Source of the DNA: Nocardiopsis alborubida
GTDB taxonomy: Bacteria > Actinomycetota > Actinomycetes > Streptosporangiales > Streptosporangiaceae
Assembly (NCBI RefSeq): GCF_012396365.1
Contig: NZ_JAAXPG010000030.1
Location: 1-64,000 of the forward strand
Direction of reading: 5' to 3'
DNA length: 64,000 nucleotides
Translations under genes and position numbers: made by a program
In this document: positions 36,391 to 43,374 of the stretch, in pieces
How the letters are laid out: every line of letters starts with the position of its first letter
How positions within the stretch are numbered: the first letter of the stretch is position 1
The notes under the pieces: model-generated
Told to the model about the DNA's origin: nothing
The model's database searches: none
The model's input: the letters and a program-made list of their open reading frames with translations, nothing else

Positions 36391-37271
36391 TGCCCGATCG
36401 CGTCGCGCTCCGCGGACTGCGGGCACGCGGCCACCACGGCGTGTTCGACTTCGAACGCCGGGAGGGCCAGGACTTCGTGGTCGACGCGGTGCTGTACCTG
36501 GACACCGCCCCGGCGGCGGCCTCCGACGACGTGGGCGACACCGTCCACTACGGCCTGCTCGCCGACCGGCTGGTCGCGATCGTGACCGGGGAACCGGTCA
36601 ACCTGATCGAGACCCTCGCCGAGCGGCTGGCCCGGGAGTGCCTGGCCGAGCCGCTGGTCGAGCGGGCGGAGGTGACGGTGCACAAGCCGTCGGCGCCCAT
36701 CGAGCACGAGTTCGCCGACGTGGCCGTCACCGTGGTCCGGGCGCGGCGCGATCCCTCCACACGGCGTGCCGTGCTCTCCCTGGGCTCCAACCTCGGGGAC
36801 CGCATGGCGTCCCTCCAGGGAGCCGTGGACACGCTGCTGGGCGGCGCGGGCGCGCCGGTCCCGGTGGCGGTGTCCCCCGTCTACGAGACCGCGCCGGTGG
36901 GCGGACCCGAACAGGGGGCCTTCCTCAACGCGGTCCTGGTCGTGGACGCCGACGGACCGCCCCGCGCCCTGCTGGAGCGCGCCCAGGCGGCCGAGCGGGC
37001 CTTCGACCGCGTCCGCGAGGTCCGCTGGGGGCCGCGCACGCTGGACGTGGACGTCATCGCGTTCGGGGACGTGCGCGACGACGACCCGGAGCTGACCCTG
37101 CCGCATCCGCGCGCCCACCAGAGGGGGTTCGTGCTCCGGCCCTGGCTGGACGCCGACCCCGGTGCGCGCCTGCCCGGGAGGGGGGCGGTCGCCGACCTGC
37201 TGGACGCCTGCGGTGAGCAGGGGCTGCACCGGCGCGACGACCTGCGGCTGCGTCTGCCGGGGCGCGGCTGA
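36390..37271 (+). CDS. folB-folK: Fused dihydroneopterin aldolase / HPPK
   Basis: One 293-residue frame covers two folate enzymes. Residues 1-118 are dihydroneopterin aldolase (RARGHHGVFDFERREGQDF, then IEHEFADVAVTV). From about 128 it is 6-hydroxymethyl-dihydropterin pyrophosphokinase (LSLGSNLGDR, WGPRTLDVDVI, LPHPRAHQRGFVL). There is no stop between them; in many actinobacteria these are separate genes. Linker VRARRDPSTRR is short. An internal GTG precedes LSLGSNLGDR, but no clear ribosome-binding site was seen there, so a bifunctional protein is favoured. Confidence 0.92.
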   Translation: MPDRVALRGLRARGHHGVFDFERREGQDFVVDAVLYLDTAPAAASDDVGDTVHYGLLADRLVAIVTGEPVNLIETLAERLARECLAEPLVERAEVTVHKPSAPIEHEFADVAVTVVRARRDPSTRRAVLSLGSNLGDRMASLQGAVDTLLGGAGAPVPVAVSPVYETAPVGGPEQGAFLNAVLVVDADGPPRALLERAQAAERAFDRVREVRWGPRTLDVDVIAFGDVRDDDPELTLPHPRAHQRGFVLRPWLDADPGARLPGRGAVADLLDACGEQGLHRRDDLRLRLPGRG

Positions 37272-37753
37272 TGCCCCAGGACGAGGAGGGGCGGATGCGC
37301 CCCACCGGGTGGCGGGTGCCGTCCCTGCTGGCGGTGGTCGGCGCCCTCGCGGGGGTGCTGATCACCAACTCCCTGCCGGGTCTGCCGCTGCTGCCGTGGT
37401 CGGCGATCCCGACCCTGCTGCTGCTCGCGGTCACCGAGGGCTACACGGCGGGGCGGACCCGCAGGCGCATCCGCCGGGAGCCGGGCACCGAGCCGATGCA
37501 GCCGCTCAGCGCCGCCCGCCTGGTCGCCCTGGCCAAGGCCAGCGCGCTGTTCGCGGCCCTGGCGCTGGGCTTCTTCGCGGGGATGGCGCTGTCGGTGTCG
37601 GACACGCTGGTGCTGCCCGTGCACCGGGAGGTGTTCCTCACCGCGCTGGGCACGGCCCTGTCGTCGGGGCTGCTGCTGGCCGCCGCCCTGTACCTGGAGC
37701 ACGCCTGCCGGGTCCCCGAGGACGACGATCCGCAGGACGGCGCCCGGTTCTGA
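37271..37753 (+). CDS. DUF3180 membrane protein
   Basis: A 160-residue protein with four hydrophobic segments (about 17-33, 40-55, 88-106, 118-140) matching the DUF3180 family regularly found after folK in actinobacteria. The ATG overlaps the folK stop by one base. Function unknown. Confidence 0.86.
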   Translation: MPQDEEGRMRPTGWRVPSLLAVVGALAGVLITNSLPGLPLLPWSAIPTLLLLAVTEGYTAGRTRRRIRREPGTEPMQPLSAARLVALAKASALFAALALGFFAGMALSVSDTLVLPVHREVFLTALGTALSSGLLLAAALYLEHACRVPEDDDPQDGARF

Positions 37754-37834
37754 CTCCCCGGGGTCTTTCGTCCGAATTGGCCTGCGCGCCGCGTCGGTCT
37801 GCCGGTGCTTGCCCCCGGATGGTTGACTGGCTCC

Positions 37835-38371
37835 GTGGAGACCAGTGACACGACATCGCCGCCCGGGCCCTCCAGGCCGCTCGACGCGGCGTTCGCACCG
37901 CCCGGGGACGCCGCCTGGAGCCGTGTGTCGCCCGCCCTGGCCTGGTACCGCCGGATCGTGGTGGGCGTACTGTGCCTGATCGCCGGGGGCGGGGGCGTCC
38001 TGCTGCTGCTCGTACGGGCCTCCTGGCCCTGGGCCGTCGCCTGGGCGGTGCTGGCCGCGGCGGTCCTGGCCGCGTGCTGGGTCCTGGCCGGGCTCTTCCG
38101 CCGGTCGTGGGGCTACGCGGAGGCCTCCGAGGAGCTCTACCTCACCTACGGGGTGTTCGTGAGGCAGCTGGTGGTCATCCCCTACGGCCGGATGCAGGTC
38201 GTGGACGTCACCGCCGACCTCCTCGAACAGGCCCTGGGCATCGCCACCGTGCAGGTGCGCACCGCCGCCAGCACCGCGGACACCAGGGTGGTCGGGCTGC
38301 CGCTGGCCGAGGCGGTCCGGATGCGCGACCGGCTCGCGGCGCGCAGTGAGAGCTTCTCGACGGGGTTGTAA
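37835..38371 (+). CDS. Bacterial PH-domain protein, YdbS-like
   Basis: A 178-residue protein with two membrane helices (about 37-55 and 59-82) followed by a bPH2 domain: LYLTYGVFVRQLVVIPYGRMQVVDV, LLEQALGIATVQVRTA. YdbS/YdbT pairs are widespread; in Bacillus they affect antimicrobial resistance, but here the role is unknown. GTG 37835 fits the domain start. The partner gene begins immediately after its stop. Confidence 0.86.
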   Translation: METSDTTSPPGPSRPLDAAFAPPGDAAWSRVSPALAWYRRIVVGVLCLIAGGGGVLLLLVRASWPWAVAWAVLAAAVLAACWVLAGLFRRSWGYAEASEELYLTYGVFVRQLVVIPYGRMQVVDVTADLLEQALGIATVQVRTAASTADTRVVGLPLAEAVRMRDRLAARSESFSTGL

Positions 38372-40111
38372 GTGCACGGACCAGCTCAGCCGCCGCAGGG
38401 CCCCCCGGGCCCGCACGTCCGACCGGGGCCTCCCGGTCCCCCGGGGTATCAGGGGCCTCCCGTCCCTCCGGGGTATCAGAGGCCTCCGGGGCCTCCGGGC
38501 CCGCCGTTCGGACCGCCTCCCACCCTGCTGCCCCCGTCCGGGTGGCGGCCCCAGCCGGTCCGGCCCCCGCGGCCGGAGGACGACGTCACCACGGGCGTGT
38601 TCCGATCGCACTGGATGAGCATCCCGCTCCAGGTCATCGCGGTGACCCTGGTCTTCGTGGCGCTGGTCGGCCCGATCCTCAACACCTTCGGCCTCGCCTG
38701 GGTCGTGATGATGACGGTGGCCGTCGTCTTCGGCACGCTCGCCTACGCCCTGCCCGCGTGGTGGTACGCCACCTTCGGGCTGCGCGAGGACCACCTGGTC
38801 GTGCACAGCGGCCTGGTCAGGCGCAGCTCGCGCGAGGTCCCGCTCAGCCGCCTCCAGGCGGTGGACGTGGTCCGGCCCCTGTTCCTCCAGGTGTTCGGCA
38901 TGGCCGAACTGCGCATCGAGCTGGCGGGCGGCGACGGGAGCGACATCCGGCTGCGCTGCCTGCCCCGGGCCCTGGCCGAGCGCCTGCGCGTGGCCGTCCT
39001 CGCGCACGCCGCGGGGCTCCCCGGGCGCTCACCGGAGGCACCGGAGTGGCCGTTCTACCGGTTGCCCTTCCTGCTGCTGCTCGGCGCGCTGACCTTCCGC
39101 GTGCCGGTCCTGCTGTCCTTCATCGCGCTGCTCATGCTCGCCACCGCGGGCGCGGTCTTCGCGGAACCGGGCGTGGTGGGCGCGCTCCTGCCGCTCACCC
39201 TGGGGCTGCTGCGCTACTTCTGGGGGCCCCTGGCCCGCTACACCGACTACTACGCCTCCCTGTCCTCCGACGGCCTGCGCCTGCGCTACGGCATGTTCCA
39301 GCGGCGCATGCAGACCGTCCCGCCGGGGCGCGTGCAGGCCGTGCGCGTGGTCGAGCCCCTGCTCTGGCGGGCCCTGGGGGTGGCGCGGGTCGAGGCCAAC
39401 GTCGCGGGCTACGCGGGCGCGCGCCAGGGCGACTCGTCCACCCTGCTGCCCGTGGCGCCGCGCCGGACGGCCTTCGCTCTGGTCAACGAGCTGTTCCCGG
39501 AAAGTGAGGCGGCCCACGTGCCGCTCGTGCCCAACGACAGGCCGGTGCCGAGCCTGGTGGGCGTGGACGAGCACCTCTTCGTCAGCACACGCGGCCTGTT
39601 CTGTCTGGTGACGGAGATCGTCCCGGTGGAACGCGTCCAGACGGTGCGCCTGGTGGCCGGACCGCTGGCCCGCGTCACGGGGCGCGTCGCGGTGGACGTG
39701 GACACGCCCCCGGGCCCGGTCCGGGCCAGGGCCCACGGGCGGGAGGCGCTGGAGGCGCGCCGCTTCCTGGACGCCCTGGCCGAACACGGGCGCCGGGCCC
39801 GGGTGCCCGCGGCGGGCACGGAGCGCTGGGCGACCCGCGCCACCCTCACCCGCCGGCCCGGGTCCGCCGGTCCGCCCTCCTTCGAGGAGGCCGGACCCGG
39901 CGAGCACGCGCCCGCCGGTGCGCCGGTGCCCGTCGAGGATCAGGATCCCGCCGCGCCGCCGGGTGGCCGCCCGCGGTTCCTGGAACCGCGGGCCGAAGGT
40001 CCCGGATCCGAGGATCCGGGACCAGGGGCTCCGGAAGCCGGGAAAGACGGCACCGGCGACACCTCCGCCGAGGACGGTACGGAGGGGGCTCGGGACACCC
40101 CCGAACGCTGA
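38372..40111 (+). CDS. Multi-PH-domain membrane protein, YdbT-like
   Basis: A 579-residue protein: a Pro/Gly-rich N-terminal tail of about 65 residues (PGPPGPPGYQGPP repeats), paired membrane helices, and three bPH2 units, each with a characteristic R-x-Q-x-V phrase: LSRLQAVDVV, PGRVQAVRVV, VERVQTVRLV. The acidic C-terminal tail is low complexity. GTG 38372 follows the YdbS-like stop directly, so the pair is co-translated. The transfer of function from Bacillus is not supported here. Confidence 0.86.
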   Translation: MHGPAQPPQGPPGPHVRPGPPGPPGYQGPPVPPGYQRPPGPPGPPFGPPPTLLPPSGWRPQPVRPPRPEDDVTTGVFRSHWMSIPLQVIAVTLVFVALVGPILNTFGLAWVVMMTVAVVFGTLAYALPAWWYATFGLREDHLVVHSGLVRRSSREVPLSRLQAVDVVRPLFLQVFGMAELRIELAGGDGSDIRLRCLPRALAERLRVAVLAHAAGLPGRSPEAPEWPFYRLPFLLLLGALTFRVPVLLSFIALLMLATAGAVFAEPGVVGALLPLTLGLLRYFWGPLARYTDYYASLSSDGLRLRYGMFQRRMQTVPPGRVQAVRVVEPLLWRALGVARVEANVAGYAGARQGDSSTLLPVAPRRTAFALVNELFPESEAAHVPLVPNDRPVPSLVGVDEHLFVSTRGLFCLVTEIVPVERVQTVRLVAGPLARVTGRVAVDVDTPPGPVRARAHGREALEARRFLDALAEHGRRARVPAAGTERWATRATLTRRPGSAGPPSFEEAGPGEHAPAGAPVPVEDQDPAAPPGGRPRFLEPRAEGPGSEDPGPGAPEAGKDGTGDTSAEDGTEGARDTPER

Positions 40112-40208
40112 TGTGGCGTGCGTCACATTAAGGGGCTCGCAGGCTTCCTTTTGTGGTCCACATGTCGGACATGGATGCGCACGGATGGTGATACTTCCAG
40201 GTTGCGGC

Positions 40209-40284
40209 CGCGAAACGCTTTCGCGTTGTGGCCACATGGGGCGAGGGAGTATGGCTAAATGGTGACCGAACACGAGGAGTGTTC
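40209..40284. promoter_or_regulatory. Palindromes upstream of the short chaplin
   Basis: Two perfect inverted repeats: CGCGAAA-CGC-TTTCGCG (40209-40225) and GAACAC-GAGGA-GTGTTC (40268-40284). Both fit dimeric regulator sites. They lie in the 245-base gap after the YdbT-like gene, 70-150 bases before the chaplin start. Confidence 0.5.
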
Positions 40285-40311
40285 ATTGTCATACGCATAG
40301 TCAATGGTATC

Positions 40312-40340
40312 GACCGGTTGGCGCCCCCCGCCAACCGGTC
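40312..40340 (+). promoter_or_regulatory. Hairpin in the chaplin leader
   Basis: GACCGGTTGGCG pairs perfectly over 12 bp with CGCCAACCGGTC around CCCCC, ending only five bases before the GGGAGA ribosome-binding sequence. It could stabilise the mRNA, attenuate transcription or hide the start. Confidence 0.6.
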
Positions 40341-40356
40341 CGACGGGAGAAACCAC

Positions 40357-40599
40357 ATGCTGAAGAAGGCTTTCGCCGCCAGTGCCATCGTCGCCGCCGC
40401 CGCGGGCGTCCTGCTCACCGGCGCTCCGGCCATGGCCAACAGCAACGTCTCGACCTCCGGCAACGGAAGCATCCTGGGGGGCAACCAGCTCGTGGCCGAC
40501 CTGGACGTGCCGATCAACGTCTGCGGCAACGCCATCGCGGTCCTCGGTGTGGCCGGTGCCAACTGCACCGACTCCGGCGCCACCGTGAAGAACTGGTAG
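40357..40599 (+). CDS. Short chaplin
   Basis: An 80-residue protein: signal peptide to about residue 28 (APAMAN), then one chaplin domain with SGNGSILGGNQLVADLDVP and two cysteines 13 residues apart in CGNAIAVLGVAGANC. Short chaplins coat aerial hyphae with amyloid-like fibrils that lower surface tension. GGGAGA precedes ATG 40357. Nothing in the conserved Streptomyces order is expected here, so it is probably an insertion in this lineage. Confidence 0.92.
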   Translation: MLKKAFAASAIVAAAAGVLLTGAPAMANSNVSTSGNGSILGGNQLVADLDVPINVCGNAIAVLGVAGANCTDSGATVKNW

Positions 40600-40650
40600 T
40601 AGCTCCGGGCGACCCGACCCGGCTCCGCCGGGCGACGGGTTCCCGAACGA

Positions 40651-40680
40651 GGCGCCATTCCGTGACGACGGGGTGGCGCC
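40651..40680 (+). terminator. Hairpin after the short chaplin
   Basis: GGCGCCATTCC pairs with GGGGTGGCGCC (two G-U) around GTGACGAC, 51 bases after the stop. Confidence 0.65.
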
Positions 40681-41031
40681 TTCGTCGTGTCCGCGTCCCG
40701 CACGCGATTCTCCCGGATCCGCCCCGCGAACCCCGACTGCGACCCGCCCCCTTCCGCTCGGCCGCAACCGCAATTGTCGTCCGACTGGAAACCGTTGGGC
40801 CGGTGACGCTGCGCGCACACGCCTCCCGCCGATGTCGGAGCCTTTGTCCCGATCGCATCCGAGAGGCGTGCGCACGGAGGGTGAACATAAAGATGTTTCT
40901 CGTTATAAGGCCAGTTCAAAGCGGGGAAACGAGGGCTCTCCGGGGGTAATTTCGTGAGCGGCTCCCCAGGGCGCCACCACGCAACCACCCGTCCGGCGGT
41001 CCCCCCGACCGGACACAGAAGGAGACGCGCA
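40681..41031. other. Intergenic region upstream of the diverged chaplin-like gene
   Basis: About 350 bases without a supportable gene. AACAT-AAAG-ATGTT (40884-40897) is a small palindrome directly upstream of TATAAG (40904-40909), a plausible -10 element, about 120 bases before the next start. Confidence 0.4.
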
Positions 41032-41274
41032 GTGCTCAAGAAGACGCTCGCCACCAGTGCCGTGATCCTCGCCTCCGCCGGGGTCCTCCTCACCGCGGCA
41101 CCGGCGGCCGCGAACGTCGGCACCTGGACCTCCAACTACGGTTCCGACTTCAGCGGCAACCTCTCCTACATCAACGGCCTCGCGAACACGAACACGGGCT
41201 GCGGCAACTCCAACGCCGCCTTCGGCCAGTCCCTGGGCTCGTGCTTCAACACCGGGGTGATCATCCAGGACTGA
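41032..41274 (+). CDS. Diverged chaplin-like secreted protein
   Basis: An 80-residue protein. Its signal peptide closely matches that of the short chaplin (MLKKTLATSAVILASAG, ending AAPAAAN). The mature part lacks the GNGSILGGNQ motif but keeps CGN followed by 13 residues to a second cysteine (CGNSNAAFGQSLGSC) and a short hydrophobic end. It looks like a chaplin paralogue that has changed its first half. GAAGGAG precedes GTG 41032. Confidence 0.72.
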   Translation: MLKKTLATSAVILASAGVLLTAAPAAANVGTWTSNYGSDFSGNLSYINGLANTNTGCGNSNAAFGQSLGSCFNTGVIIQD

Positions 41275-41459
41275 TCCGACCGGTCCCGCGGAGGGGCCGG
41301 CGGAGCCGGGCGTGGGGGCGGACGCGGTGTCCGCCCCCACACCCGTGCGCGGGGGCGGGTCGGCAGGTCACCGGCCGGGGAGGACTATCGTGTGCTCAGG
41401 GGCCCCGGCATGACAGGAACCGGACGCGCCTGACGCATTCGGACCACGAGGGGGCACAC

Positions 41460-42344
41460 ATGGAGACGACGCAGGGACGCCCCGCCCGCCTGCGGGTCGG
41501 CGTCATCGGATCCGGCCGGGTCGGCTCCGTCCTCGGCCAGGCCCTCGGCCGGGCCGGGCACAAGATCGTCGCCGCCTCCGCGGTCTCCGAGGCCTCCCGG
41601 GCCCGCGTCGCCGACCGCCTGCCCACCGCGCGCGTGGTCGAACCGGCGCAGGTCGCCGAGGCCAGCGACCTCGTCCTGCTCACCGTCCCCGACGACGCCC
41701 TCCCCGAACTCACCGAGGGGCTCGCCTCCACCGGCACCGACCTGCGCGGCAAGATCCTCGTCCACGCCAGCGGCGCGCACGGCTACGGCGTCCTGGCCCC
41801 CGCCACCCTCGTCGGCGCGCTGCCCCTCGCGCTCCACCCCGCCATGACCTTCACCGGGCGCGACGAGGACGTCGACCGCCTCGCCAACTGCGCGTTCGGG
41901 GTCACCGCGCCCGAGCAGCTGCGCCCCATCGCCGAGGCCCTCGTCGTCGAGATGGGCGCCGAACCCGTGTGGATCACCGAGGACAAGCGCACCCTCTACC
42001 ACGCGGCCCTCGCCGGAGGCGCCAACCACCTGGTCACCCTGGTCTCCGACAGCGCCGCCCTGCTCGCCTCCGCCGGTGTCCCCGAGCCCGGCCGCATGCT
42101 CGCCCCCATGCTCGGCGCGGCCCTGGACAACGCCCTGCGCCTGGGCATCCACGGACTGAGCGGCCCCGTCCTGCGCGGCGACGCCGGAACCGTCGCCGGG
42201 CACATCGAGCAGCTGCGGGAGAACGCCCCCGAGAGCGTGGCCAGCTACGTCGAACTCGCCCGGCTCACCGCCGACCGCGCCATCAACGCCGGAATGCTCA
42301 AGCCCGAGGACGCCGTGCGCCTGCTCGACGTCCTCCGCCGCTGA
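41460..42344 (+). CDS. Rossmann-fold / DUF2520 protein before panC
   Basis: A 294-residue protein with an N-terminal NAD(P)-binding GVIGSGRVGSVLG and SDLVLLTVPDDAL, then a DUF2520 domain (LALHPAMTFTG, HAALAGGANHLVTLV). Homologues commonly precede panC and may be oxidoreductases of the ketopantoate type, but this is not proven. ATG 41460 is preceded by GAGGGGG. It is followed by panC after 65 bases. Confidence 0.86.
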   Translation: METTQGRPARLRVGVIGSGRVGSVLGQALGRAGHKIVAASAVSEASRARVADRLPTARVVEPAQVAEASDLVLLTVPDDALPELTEGLASTGTDLRGKILVHASGAHGYGVLAPATLVGALPLALHPAMTFTGRDEDVDRLANCAFGVTAPEQLRPIAEALVVEMGAEPVWITEDKRTLYHAALAGGANHLVTLVSDSAALLASAGVPEPGRMLAPMLGAALDNALRLGIHGLSGPVLRGDAGTVAGHIEQLRENAPESVASYVELARLTADRAINAGMLKPEDAVRLLDVLRR

Positions 42345-42409
42345 GGAAGCGCCGGGTCCGGCGCGCGCACGGCCGCCGCGACGCAGAACACCACCACGGG
42401 AAACCACCG

Positions 42410-43285
42410 ATGACCGCATCCGCACCCCGCTCCGCCGCCCCCGCCCCCCTCGTCGCGCACACGCCCGACGAGCTGCGCCGCGCCCTCTCCGGCGCCGGAC
42501 GCGTCGCCCTCGTCCCCACCATGGGCGCCCTGCACGAGGGCCACCGCAGCCTCATGCGCCTGGCCCGCGAACGCGCCGACACCGTGGTCGTCAGCGTCTT
42601 CGTCAACCCGCTCCAGTTCGGGCCGAACGAGGACTTCGACCGCTACCCGCGCACCCTGGACACCGACACCGCCGTGTGCGCGGAGGAGGGGGTCGACGTG
42701 GTCTTCGCGCCCGGCGTCGACACCATGTACCCCGCCGAACAGACGGTCACCGTCCACGCGGGCGCGATGGGCGACCGGCTGGAGGGCGCCTCCCGCCCCG
42801 GGTTCTTCACCGGCGTGCTCACCGTGGTCAGCAAGCTCCTGCACCTGGTCGGCCCGGACCTCGCGGTCTTCGGGAGCAAGGACGCCCAGCAGCTCGCCGT
42901 GGTCCGCCGCATGGCCGCCGACCTCAACATGCCCGTGGAGATCGTCGGCGCGCCCACCCTGCGCGACCCCGACGGACTGGCCACCTCCAGCCGCAACGTC
43001 TACCTGTCCGGGGCCGAGCGCGTCAGCGCCCTGTCCCTGTCCCGCGCCCTGGAGGCGGGCCGGGCCGCCTCCGCCGGAGGCCCCGACGCGGTCCGCGCCG
43101 CGGCACGGGCCGTCCTGGACGACGCGGCCGGGGCCGAGCCCCCCGTCGAGCTCGACTACCTCGCGCTGGTCGACCCCGCGACCTTCGCCGACGCCCCCGC
43201 CGACCACGTGGGCGAGGCCGTCCTGGCCGTCGCCGCCCGCGTGGGCGCGACCCGGCTCATCGACAACGTGTCCCTGACCCTCTGA
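42410..43285 (+). CDS. panC: Pantoate-beta-alanine ligase
   Basis: A 291-residue enzyme condensing pantoate and beta-alanine with ATP for CoA synthesis. Motifs: VALVPTMGALHEGH (nucleotide site), VFVNPLQFGPNEDF, PGFFTGVLTVV, FGSKDAQQL and a late ATSSRNVYL. No strong ribosome-binding site precedes ATG 42410. The gene is followed by nadB-nadC and coaX, a cofactor-synthesis group. Confidence 0.95.
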   Translation: MTASAPRSAAPAPLVAHTPDELRRALSGAGRVALVPTMGALHEGHRSLMRLARERADTVVVSVFVNPLQFGPNEDFDRYPRTLDTDTAVCAEEGVDVVFAPGVDTMYPAEQTVTVHAGAMGDRLEGASRPGFFTGVLTVVSKLLHLVGPDLAVFGSKDAQQLAVVRRMAADLNMPVEIVGAPTLRDPDGLATSSRNVYLSGAERVSALSLSRALEAGRAASAGGPDAVRAAARAVLDDAAGAEPPVELDYLALVDPATFADAPADHVGEAVLAVAARVGATRLIDNVSLTL

Positions 43286-43374
43286 GCCGTCCCCCGCCCC
43301 GCGTCCCAGGGGAGGGCCGGACCCGTCGCACACCAGCGCCGCGTACCGGCGGCTCCCCGGAAGAGAGAACCCAG

